Origin: Chloroflexota bacterium
Lineage (GTDB): Bacteria; Chloroflexota; Anaerolineae; B4-G1
Direction: 5' to 3'
NCBI GenBank assembly: GCA_024232355.1
Contig: JAAEPW010001297.1
Coordinates: forward strand, 1 to 6,134
Length of the DNA stretch: 6,134 bases
The notes under the pieces were generated by a model, which did not search any database, had not been told where the DNA came from, and saw only the letters and a program-made list of their open reading frames with translations. Shown here piece by piece: positions 1-5,435 of this stretch. Both the position numbers and the translations under genes were made by a program. Each line of letters starts with the position of its first letter. The stretch's first letter is position 1.

Positions 1-39
1 TCGCTTTCCCCCCGTGAGAACCCTGGTGATGAACCTCGT
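1..39 (+). repeat. Direct repeat, copy 1 (pairs with 445-482)
   Basis: The first 19 bases (TCGCTTTCCCCCCGTGAGA) recur exactly at 445-463, and similarity continues through a CTGGTRATGARCCTCG segment with one small indel. The copy starts at the first base of the window, so its true left end is unknown. Confidence 0.7.
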
Positions 40-130
40 GCAAGAGCGATGGAATGCGGCGGGGGGAGTTGGGGGCTGGGCGTTGTGTGGCTTTGGTGTG
101 GTGAGTGCGGGTGATGGGACGAGAAGAGGT

Positions 131-290
131 TTCCACAGATTGCCACAAGATATATCGGCCTGACCTGCCCATTGCCGCCGACGCAGCCTCAGTCCGCTCC
201 CTCGCCGTCTCCCCCTGGTCTGCCCCAGGTAGTGCATTGGCTTGTTTCCCTTGGGCTAGGGGCGGTGGAGTGCGGCGTGGGGGAGTTGGG
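131..290 (+). repeat. Interspersed repeat unit, copy A
   Basis: First of three direct copies of a unit of about 160 bp. It opens with CCACAGATTGCCACA (133-147), continues with a TATCGGCCTGACCTGCC segment, then a 21-base block starting CAGTCCGCTCCCTCGCCGTC (190-210) that is identical in all three copies, then GTGCATTGGCTTGTT (232-246), and ends in a G-rich stretch near GTGGGGGAGTTGG. The C-rich half (194-218) and G-rich half (256-275) are partly complementary, so a single strand could fold into an imperfect hairpin. No transposase or reading frame is associated with it. Confidence 0.8.
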
Positions 291-444
291 GATGGGGTGG
301 CGTTGTCTGTGGCCACAAGCGGGGAGGTGATCGCCGTTGATGGGTTAGCCTTGTGGCGGTGATTGTTGGTTTGTGGATGGTGACCCTCGCCCCCGCCCCA
401 TTGCTCGCCCCCGCCGAAACAGAGGGTCAATCCCTTGGCGCGCA

Positions 445-482
445 TCGCTTTCCCCCCGTGAGAGAACCTGGTAATGAGCCTC
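445..482 (+). repeat. Direct repeat, copy 2 (pairs with 1-39)
   Basis: Second copy of the segment at 1-39. It shares an exact 19-base start and a diverged remainder, and here lies immediately before repeat copy B. In copy 1 about 93 further bases separate it from repeat copy A, so the spacing has changed between copies. Confidence 0.7.
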
Positions 483-485
483 GGG

Positions 486-644
486 CCACAGATTGCCATA
501 GGAGCTATTGGCCTGACCCGCTCCATCACCCTCTCCGCCGCCGTGCCCCAGTCCGCTCCCTCGCCGTCTCCCCCTGGTCTGGCCAGGGAGTGCATTGGCT
601 TGTTTCCCTTGGGCCGGGGGCGGTGGAGTGCGGGGGGGAGTTGG
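486..644 (+). repeat. Interspersed repeat unit, copy B
   Basis: Second copy of the 160-bp unit. It starts CCACAGATTGCCATA (486-500), carries the invariant 21-base block at 549-569 and GTGCATTGGCTTGTT at 590-604, and ends in a G-rich stretch. Its middle differs most from the other copies (CCCGCTCCATCACCCTC in place of the CTGCCYATTGCC segment). Possible hairpin arms are at 553-577 and 614-633. Confidence 0.8.
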
Positions 645-692
645 CGGTGGACACTCTGCCATTGCTGGTGGTCGGGATTGCTGTTAGTGTAT

Positions 693-853
693 CCACAGAT
701 TGCCACAGAGGTTATCGACCTGACCTGCCTATTGCCTCCGCCACCGCCGCGGCCCCAGTCCGCTCCCTCGCCGTCTCTCCCTGTTCTGCCCAGGTGGTGC
801 ATTGGCTTGTTGCCTTGGGCCAGGGGCGGTGGGATGCGGGGTGGGGGAGTTGA
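693..853 (+). repeat. Interspersed repeat unit, copy C
   Basis: Third copy of the 160-bp unit. It starts with the same CCACAGATTGCCACA as copy A (693-707), has the invariant block at 756-776 and GTGCATTGGCTTGTT at 797-811, and ends GTGGGGGAGTTG. Unit starts are 353 and 207 bases apart, so this is not an evenly spaced tandem array. Internal offsets of the invariant block match copy B (63 bases) and are 6 shorter in copy A. Confidence 0.8.
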
Positions 854-894
854 GCGTTGTGGGATGGAGATGCTGTGCCTTTCGGTGGGACGAG

Positions 895-936
895 CCTGGG
901 TGAGAGCTTTGGTTTGCCGTGGTGGGTGCGGGGTGG
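895..936 (+). repeat. G-rich repeat, left copy flanking the ABC operon
   Basis: A 42-base segment that recurs at 4717-4757 beyond the ABC genes, with about 36 of 42 aligned positions identical and a 26/28 core (909-936 against 4730-4757: TTGGTTTGCYGTGGTGGG then KGCGGGGTGG). A shorter relative lies at 91-111 (CTTTGGTGTGGTGAGTGCGG). It follows repeat copy C and may be part of a longer composite repeat. Confidence 0.7.
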
Positions 937-1014
937 TTGTTTCTTGGGACGTGGACGCTTGATTTGCATTGTGATGAGGCACTACCGGATTTTGTCTATT
1001 GGCGAAAGTGCTGA

Positions 1015-1043
1015 TTGACAGCTGGGCAAAGAGAATGTACACT
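1015..1043 (+). promoter_or_regulatory. Sigma70-type promoter of the ABC operon
   Basis: A perfect -35 hexamer TTGACA (1015-1020) is followed, after exactly 17 bases, by TACACT (1038-1043), matching four of six -10 positions including T1, A2 and T6. The predicted transcript start is near 1050, leaving a leader of roughly 78 nt before the first ABC start codon. It is the best promoter-like pair I found in the intergenic stretch, which is itself AT-richer than the repeats to its left. No experimental support. Confidence 0.6.
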
Positions 1044-1058
1044 TTGTCACACGACAAA
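1043..1058. promoter_or_regulatory. 16-bp dyad, candidate repressor operator
   Basis: TTTGTC ACAC GACAAA is a perfect inverted repeat with 6-base arms and a 4-base centre. It begins on the last base of the -10 element and covers the expected transcription start, a classical position for a MarR- or TetR-type repressor site. No regulator gene is in the window, so the regulator is unknown. An RNA hairpin at the transcript 5' end is a less likely alternative because the arms are short. Confidence 0.45.
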
Positions 1059-1127
1059 CGAAAAACCTCGTTGTTGATGTCGGGTAATGAGTGCAAGTAA
1101 GCAATTTATAGAGGTCACAGATAACGA

Positions 1128-2897
1128 ATGAAATTTCTTGGACGTGTGGTGCGCTTTGTACAGCCATATCGGTGGATTGCAGTCATTCTGGTATTCACGG
1201 TGATCTTTCCGGTAGTGATGGAACTGGTCGTTCCCCGGATGCTCCAATACATAGTTGACCAGGGCATCAGAGCAGGCAATATGAAGGTTATTACTCAAAG
1301 AGTGGTGATCATGCTCGGCGCGGCATTGATTGGTGCGTTGGCAACACTGGGGCAGGGCGTTTGCCGTGCTCGACTGTCACAAGGCATGGCCTTTGATATG
1401 CGCAACGAGCTTTTTGCCCACATCCAAACGTTCTCGTTTGCTAACCTGGATCGCTTACAGACAGGCCAACTTATGACCCGGCTTTCCAGCGACGTGGATG
1501 TCGTGCGCATGTTTGCGAGTTCAGGGTTGTCGCTGATGCTGCGGGCTTTGATGATGATTATCGGCAGCGTCGCTATGCTCGTCCTTACCGACCGGCAGCT
1601 TTCACTCGTTATACTGATTTTGCTTCCCATCGCCGCTGCGGTCATTTGGGGCGTTATGCAGATAGCCAGGCCCTTGTTTACGATAGTGCAACAAAAGCTG
1701 GCGTCGCTCAACACCGTCGTTCAAGAGAACCTGGCCGGTGCTCAGGTGGTCAAGACGTTCGTGCGGGAAAAATTCGAGATCGGACGTTTCGATGAGTACA
1801 ATGCTGCCTACATGCACCAGAACATCAAGGTAGGGCGCTTGATGGCCGTGGCGCTTCCCGCACTGACTGTGTTGACAAACCTGGGTATCGTGGCCATCAT
1901 TTGGCGGGGGGGGATGGATGTGATTGGCGGACGGCTCTCGGTCGGTGAACTAATTGCCTTTAACAACTATCTGATGATCGGGATGACGCCTCTGTTGCTA
2001 CTGAGTAATATGCTGACGATGGTATCTCGTGCCGAAGCTTCCGCCGAGCGTGTGTTGCAAGTCCTGGATACCGAGCCTGTGCTCCACACTCAGTCGTCGC
2101 CGTGTAAAGCGGAATATCCGATGGGGAGTGTGGTTTTTGAGAATGTGTCGTTTCACTATGACGGTAATGGCGGCGAAAAAGTGCTGTCGCGGGTGAGTTT
2201 ATCAGTGGAACCAGGGCAACGCGTTGCGCTGCTAGGAACAACCGGTTCTGGCAAGAGCACGCTGATGAACCTGATCCCCCGTTTCTACGACGCGACAGGC
2301 GGGCACGTTCGGATTGACGGTATAGACGTGCGCGATTGGTCGACAGACGCACTGCGCTCGCAGATAGGGGTGGTGCTGCAACAAACGACTTTGTTTAGTG
2401 GCACCATTCGGGAAAATATCGCTTTCGGTAGACCGGACGCTCCTCTGGAGAAAGTAGTGGCGGCGGCCAAAGCTGCCCAAGTCCACGAGTTCATCATAAC
2501 TATGCCAAAAGGCTACGACAGCATTGTCGAGGCGCGGGGCGCAAACCTGTCAGGGGGACAGAGACAGCGTATCGCCATCGCGCGCGCACTGCTGATCTCC
2601 CCCAGAATCCTAATTCTGGACGACAGTACCAGCGCTGTCGACGTGGAAACAGAAGCCAAGATACAGGAGACCTTGGAAGCGTTAATGGTCGGACGTACGA
2701 CGTTTATCGTGGCGCAGCGCATCAGCAGTGTTTTGACCGCCGACCAAATTATCGTGCTGGATTCCGGTCGTTTTGCGGCCCAGGGCACGCATCTCCAACT
2801 CTTGGATACAAGTCCCATCTATCAGGAAATCTACCGTTCGCAACTCGGTGTGAACACGAAAGACGCGAAAAGATATGACAAATCAAAGAACAGATAG
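1128..2897 (+). CDS. Heterodimeric ABC exporter, degenerate-site subunit
   Basis: A 589-residue half-transporter with an N-terminal six-helix exporter domain (helices near 16-38, 58-80, 133-153, 157-178, 238-262, 272-296) and a C-terminal ATPase. Visible motifs: A-loop Y344, Walker A G370-TTGSGKS-T378 (K376), Q-loop Q418, signature L474-SGGQ-Q478, Walker B ILILD498 and D-loop D505. Two catalytic positions deviate: D499 stands where the catalytic Glu belongs, and Q530 replaces the switch His. The same pattern is known from TM287-like members of heterodimeric exporters, so this subunit supplies the degenerate Walker A/B half and the normal LSGGQ. The ATG start fits the usual FVQPYRW opening; a GAGG lies 13 nt upstream, rather far. 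It acts in the cytoplasmic membrane with the next gene's product, with which it overlaps. Substrate unknown (drug, lipid or peptide possible). Confidence 0.96.
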   Translation: MKFLGRVVRFVQPYRWIAVILVFTVIFPVVMELVVPRMLQYIVDQGIRAGNMKVITQRVVIMLGAALIGALATLGQGVCRARLSQGMAFDMRNELFAHIQTFSFANLDRLQTGQLMTRLSSDVDVVRMFASSGLSLMLRALMMIIGSVAMLVLTDRQLSLVILILLPIAAAVIWGVMQIARPLFTIVQQKLASLNTVVQENLAGAQVVKTFVREKFEIGRFDEYNAAYMHQNIKVGRLMAVALPALTVLTNLGIVAIIWRGGMDVIGGRLSVGELIAFNNYLMIGMTPLLLLSNMLTMVSRAEASAERVLQVLDTEPVLHTQSSPCKAEYPMGSVVFENVSFHYDGNGGEKVLSRVSLSVEPGQRVALLGTTGSGKSTLMNLIPRFYDATGGHVRIDGIDVRDWSTDALRSQIGVVLQQTTLFSGTIRENIAFGRPDAPLEKVVAAAKAAQVHEFIITMPKGYDSIVEARGANLSGGQRQRIAIARALLISPRILILDDSTSAVDVETEAKIQETLEALMVGRTTFIVAQRISSVLTADQIIVLDSGRFAAQGTHLQLLDTSPIYQEIYRSQLGVNTKDAKRYDKSKNR

Positions 2898-4725
2898 ACC
2901 GCAGATCAGACTTCGTTTTGGATCTGGCGGTGGACCACTGACAGGCGAAAGTGCCAAAGACACGCGCTCGACCGCATCTCGTCTGTTTGGCTACTTGAAA
3001 CCATATCGTTGGCAGTTTGCAGTCGTAACGGTACTGGTGATCGCGAGCACGCTTGCGGGCCTGGCTGGGCCGATCTTGCTCGGAGTTGGCATTGACGACG
3101 TGAATGGAGAGCATCCGTCAGATGTTTCCAGTGATTCGCACAACTTGGCGCGAACTGCACTGATTATGTTGTGTGTGTATCTGGTGGGCGGTCTGGCCTC
3201 TGTTATCCAAGGCGTGATAATGGTGGGGATCGGGCAGCGACTCGTAGCAGACGTTCGCGGTGAGTTGTTTGCCCATATCCAGATGCTTTCTATGGCCTAC
3301 CACGATCGGCACAAAGTGGGCGATTTGATGAGTCGCGTTGCAAACGACACAGAGGCGATCAACCGTGTGATCTCGAACGGTCTGATCCAGTTCACGACCA
3401 ATATCCTGTTGCTGGGCGGCACGATGGTTTCCATGTTTGTCTTGAATTGGCAACTGGCGACGGGTACACTGATCATTCTGCCACTGATGCTGGTCATCAC
3501 GGGCCAAATCACTCAACACAGCCGTGTGGCCTTTCGCGAGGTGCAGCGCAACCTGGGCAACCTCAACGCGTTTATGGAAGAGAATATCGCTGGTATACGG
3601 GTCGTGCAAGCCTTTGCCCGGGAATCGGACACTATCGCCGGGTTCGAGGTTGTCAATGCTGCCAACCGAGAAACCGGCATCAAGGCCGAGATCATTACGG
3701 CAGCCCTGGGACCGATGTTTACCACGATGAGCACGGTGACCATCGCCGCGACGGTGTTGCTGGGCGGGTGGCTCTCGCTGCGCGACATCGTGACGGTGGG
3801 CGTGATTGCGACGTTCGTCGTCTATATTAGGAACTTTTTCCGGCCTATGCGCTCAATTGCCATGTTGTACAATCAGTTGCAGTCAGCACTAGCGGGAACT
3901 GAACGCATCTTTCAAGTGCTGGATGCCAAGCCTTCGGTAAAGGATCAAGAGGATGCGTTGCCGTTGTCAAACATCAAAGGCAAGGTCAAGTTCGAGCGGA
4001 TGAGCTTTGAATACGAGAAGGACAAGCCGGTGCTTGTTGACGTCAGCTTGGAGGCATCGCCTGGTCAGACCATCGCCCTGGTGGGGCCAACCGGCGCTGG
4101 CAAGACGACCATCATTCGTCTGTTGAGCCGACTCTACGATGTGACCGATGGTACGATTTCGATTGACCAGCACGATATCAGGACTGTGCAGCAGGCTTCT
4201 ATCCGCGAGCAACTGGGGATTGTGCTGCAAGACACCTTCTTGTTCTCCGGTCCGGTGATGGAGAACATCCGCTATGGCCGGTTGGATGCCACAGACGAAG
4301 AAGTGATCGCTGCAGCCAGGCTAGCCAACGCTGACCGCTTCATTCGTCTCCTGTCTCAAGGGTACCAAACGCAGGTTTCGGAACAGGGTCACAATTTCAG
4401 CCAGGGACAGCGGCAGTTGTTGGCGATTGCGCGGGCTATTCTGGCTGACCCGCGTATTCTGATCCTGGATGAGGCGACCAGTAGCGTCGATACCCGCACT
4501 GAAATGCAAATCCAGGAGGCGTTGCTGCGCCTGATGGAGGGACGCACGACCTTTGTCATCGCGCATCGCTTGAGCACCATTCGCAATGCCGACCAGGTAC
4601 TTGTCGTCAACGATCATCGTATCATTGAACGTGGCACCCACGACCAGTTGTTGGAGCAGAGAGGATTCTACTATGATCTCTATATGAGCCAGTATCGTCT
4701 CAGGCCCGCGGAATGTCCTGGGTAG
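2875..4725 (+). CDS. Heterodimeric ABC exporter, catalytic-site subunit
   Basis: A 616-residue half-transporter with a longer, Gly/Arg-rich N-terminal tail (residues 1-40, with GESAKDTRSTASRLFGYLKPYRW typical of TM288-like subunits), six predicted helices (near 47-72, 92-117, 168-190, 194-212, 273-298, 304-328) and a C-terminal ATPase. Motifs: A-loop Y380, Walker A G404-PTGAGKT-T412 (K410), Q-loop Q452, signature F508-SQGQ-Q512 instead of LSGGQ, Walker B ILILD532 with catalytic E533, D-loop D539, switch H564. The intact Glu/His and altered signature complement the first subunit exactly, giving one active and one degenerate nucleotide site. The start overlaps the upstream gene by 23 nt and has only a poor ribosome site, suggesting translational coupling. 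The last codons and the TAG stop lie inside a repeat also found left of the operon. Transported substrate cannot be inferred. Confidence 0.96.
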   Translation: MTNQRTDRPQIRLRFGSGGGPLTGESAKDTRSTASRLFGYLKPYRWQFAVVTVLVIASTLAGLAGPILLGVGIDDVNGEHPSDVSSDSHNLARTALIMLCVYLVGGLASVIQGVIMVGIGQRLVADVRGELFAHIQMLSMAYHDRHKVGDLMSRVANDTEAINRVISNGLIQFTTNILLLGGTMVSMFVLNWQLATGTLIILPLMLVITGQITQHSRVAFREVQRNLGNLNAFMEENIAGIRVVQAFARESDTIAGFEVVNAANRETGIKAEIITAALGPMFTTMSTVTIAATVLLGGWLSLRDIVTVGVIATFVVYIRNFFRPMRSIAMLYNQLQSALAGTERIFQVLDAKPSVKDQEDALPLSNIKGKVKFERMSFEYEKDKPVLVDVSLEASPGQTIALVGPTGAGKTTIIRLLSRLYDVTDGTISIDQHDIRTVQQASIREQLGIVLQDTFLFSGPVMENIRYGRLDATDEEVIAAARLANADRFIRLLSQGYQTQVSEQGHNFSQGQRQLLAIARAILADPRILILDEATSSVDTRTEMQIQEALLRLMEGRTTFVIAHRLSTIRNADQVLVVNDHRIIERGTHDQLLEQRGFYYDLYMSQYRLRPAECPG

Positions 4726-4757
4726 GAACTTGGTTTGCTGTGGTGGGGGCGGGGTGG
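4717..4757 (+). repeat. G-rich repeat, right copy, containing the ABC stop codon
   Basis: Second copy of the segment at 895-936, in the same orientation. CCTGGGT (4717-4723) matches 895-901, and the core 4730-4757 matches 909-936 at 26 of 28 positions. The segment contains the last two codons (Pro-Gly) and the TAG of the second ABC gene, so the end of that protein was probably supplied by, or shifted into, the repeat. Confidence 0.65.
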
Positions 4758-4783
4758 GTGGGCGTTGGGAGAGACTAGTCAAA

Positions 4784-5035
4784 ATGGGAGAATTGCGCTC
4801 GGGTGCAAAACGGATGTGTTTTTCGGCCAGGACAGGTACCGACGTGAGTTGCATCTGGATATCGGACGGTGAAACAAACATCCCCGCTGGATCTACTGTG
4901 ACTGACACCAACCTGGATACCGGCGCATTCACAAAACTCGTCCTTGCCATCCTCCCAGGTTGTCCTGTGAGTACTGCTACGATTGTCATCATGGTCGAGT
5001 TATTCATTCCCATAAAGGAGTGCGTTGATGGATGA
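4784..5035 (+). CDS. Doubtful small ORF, 83 residues
   Basis: The ATG at 4784 follows GGGAGAG (4767-4773) with 10 nt spacing, and the frame ends in a TGA that overlaps the kinase start by 8 nt. The product (MGELRSGAKRMCF... to ...ELFIPIKECVDG) contains GETNIPAGSTVTDTN and a hydrophobic stretch LVLAILPG, but I recognise no family. The opposite strand is also open through the same bases and reads equally protein-like (RLVSVTVDPAGMFVSPSDIQMQL), so the coding strand is not settled. It may be a remnant of an older gene on either strand, or noncoding. The nearest upstream gene is the ABC operon, 58 nt away. Confidence 0.25.
   Translation: MGELRSGAKRMCFSARTGTDVSCIWISDGETNIPAGSTVTDTNLDTGAFTKLVLAILPGCPVSTATIVIMVELFIPIKECVDG
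5014..5020 (+). promoter_or_regulatory. Ribosome binding site of the kinase remnant
   Basis: AAAGGAG ends 7 nt before the ATG at 5028, a near-ideal Shine-Dalgarno site that fixes the start of the kinase-like fragment and shows that this 5' end once belonged to a real gene. Confidence 0.7.
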
Positions 5036-5040
5036 ACTCG

Positions 5041-5077
5041 TCGGCAAGACGATAGACCGCAAATATCGTCTTGCCGA
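5041..5077. repeat. Perfect 14-bp inverted repeat (hairpin)
   Basis: TCGGCAAGACGATA (5041-5054) and TATCGTCTTGCCGA (5064-5077) are exact reverse complements around a 9-base loop, GACCGCAAA. In RNA this is a strong stem starting 10 nt after the kinase start codon. No T-run follows, so it is not a standard intrinsic terminator. It may be fortuitous within VGKTIDRKYRLAE coding sequence, a translation-limiting hairpin, or a protein-binding dyad. Confidence 0.85.
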
Positions 5078-5120
5078 GCATATCCACACAGGCAGAATGG
5101 GCACTGTCTATAAGGTTTAT

Positions 5121-5135
5121 GTAGTGGGTCACTAC
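5121..5135. repeat. Short hairpin at the kinase break
   Basis: GTAGTG (5121-5126) and CACTAC (5130-5135) pair around GGT. The stem can be prolonged by AAGG (5112-5115) with CCTT (5135-5138 region) if the intervening TTTAT is bulged. It sits exactly where kinase similarity ends. Confidence 0.5.
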
Positions 5136-5157
5136 CTTGGTTGAGGAGTATGTGCAG

Positions 5158-5268
5158 ATGAGTGAGGAATTTGGCTTGGATGAACAAAAGGTGTATGATA
5201 GGGTCGGCATCCAGATGGCTGTGCAAGATGATAAGATTGCACCATCGCTGGCAGAGGAGACTTATTAA
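5158..5268 (+). CDS. Micro-ORF or gene remnant, 36 residues
   Basis: The ATG at 5158 is preceded by GAGGAG (5143-5148) with 9 nt spacing. The acidic product, MSEEFGLDEQKVYDRVGIQ followed by MAVQDDKIAPSLAEETY, has a balanced, protein-like composition. The frame is open further upstream (to a TAG at 5122), reading VTTLVEEYVQ before the Met, so it may be the C-terminal remnant of a longer protein joined to the kinase fragment by a deletion. I recognise no family. The next micro-ORF begins one base after its stop. Confidence 0.4.
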   Translation: MSEEFGLDEQKVYDRVGIQMAVQDDKIAPSLAEETY

Positions 5269-5269
5269 A

Positions 5270-5329
5270 ATGAAAGACGAGAACAGGAGGATTCCATTGC
5301 TGGATAAACCTGCTCCCGCCTTTGGGTGA
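5270..5329 (+). CDS. Micro-ORF, 19 residues
   Basis: ATG at 5270 follows GAGGAG (5254-5259) with 10 nt spacing and comes one base after the TAA of the preceding micro-ORF, an arrangement that allows reinitiation. The product is MKDENRRIPLLDKPAPAFG. A second, perfect AGGAGG lies inside it (5285-5290), 6 nt before an in-frame TTG at 5297. The sequence resembles no peptide family I know; it could be a chance frame. Confidence 0.25.
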   Translation: MKDENRRIPLLDKPAPAFG

Positions 5330-5435
5330 AGCTATCCTACAATGAAGAGAAAATATCGTCAACATCAGACACTTGTTCAGATAGAAACACTATACGCCAC
5401 TTGGCACAATCTCAGTTGTTGTGCGGCACGGCCAG
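5330..5435. other. Short intergenic stretch before the last gene
   Basis: An ATG at 5342 opens a 37-codon frame (MKRKYRQHQTLVQIETLYATWHNLS...) that ends at 5455. It is in a different frame from the gene that follows, has no clear ribosome site, and could be either noise or the displaced N-terminus of that gene through a frameshift near 5415-5440. I found no convincing promoter or terminator here. Confidence 0.3.

Larger units (their letters stand above)
1..960. other. Gene-poor, repeat-rich GC-rich block
   Basis: About 960 bases without a convincing gene. Several reading frames of 80-166 codons exist on both strands, but their products are low-complexity (runs of Pro, Gly, Arg, Ala), they overlap one another, and none keeps a conserved frame between the repeated segments. 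Most of the block is made of diverged repeats, annotated separately: three copies of a 160-bp unit, a 39-bp direct repeat and G-rich tails. The copies differ by insertions and deletions that are not multiples of three, which argues against coding. The base composition is strand-skewed in patches (C-rich followed by G-rich within each unit), unlike the ABC genes that follow. Confidence 0.75.
5028..5144 (+). pseudogene. Truncated Ser/Thr protein kinase, N-terminal remnant
   Basis: The 38-residue product begins MDELVGKTIDRKYRLAEHI and continues HTGRMGTVYKVY, the usual N-terminus and glycine-rich ATP loop of bacterial PknB-type (Hanks) kinases, in which IGRGGMGTVYKAY is common. Homology stops at about residue 31 and a TGA follows at 5142. 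A full kinase domain needs roughly 260 residues, including the VAIK lysine, HRD and DFG motifs, none of which is present downstream. The loop has also lost its first glycine (I-H-T-G instead of I-G-x-G). The good ribosome site suggests the 5' end of a formerly intact gene, cut by deletion or insertion near 5120. A perfect 14-bp inverted repeat lies inside it and a second short one at the break. No kinase activity is expected. Confidence 0.75.

Noticed and set aside
131..853. CRISPR array
   Set aside because: Repeats are about 160 bp, diverged and unevenly spaced, unlike short identical CRISPR repeats with uniform spacers.
353..962. Overlapping + strand frames of 166 and 162 codons
   Set aside because: They run through the repeat units in different frames, have Pro/Arg/Gly-rich shadow-like products and are not preserved between repeat copies.
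1077..1100. Seven-codon leader peptide (MSGNECK) before the first ABC gene
   Set aside because: No ribosome site, no runs of regulatory codons and no attenuator hairpin; expected by chance.
1065..1115. ACCTC (1065-1069) pairing with the GAGGT ribosome site (1111-1115)
   Set aside because: Only five base pairs over a long loop; too weak to claim a regulatory structure or riboswitch.
3118..3830. Several 70-160 codon frames inside the second ABC gene
   Set aside because: Alternative-frame shadows of a gene with unmistakable motifs.
4690..4760. Intrinsic terminator after the ABC operon
   Set aside because: No stable GC-rich hairpin followed by a T-run could be found after the stop codon.
4321..5226. 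301-codon frame on the - strand
   Set aside because: Its C-terminal part is antisense to the certain ABC ATPase domain and its N-terminal part is antisense to the kinase start, so as a whole it is a shadow; only the middle part is left open as doubtful.
5338..5343. TACAAT as a -10 element for the last gene
   Set aside because: No acceptable -35 hexamer 16-18 bases upstream.
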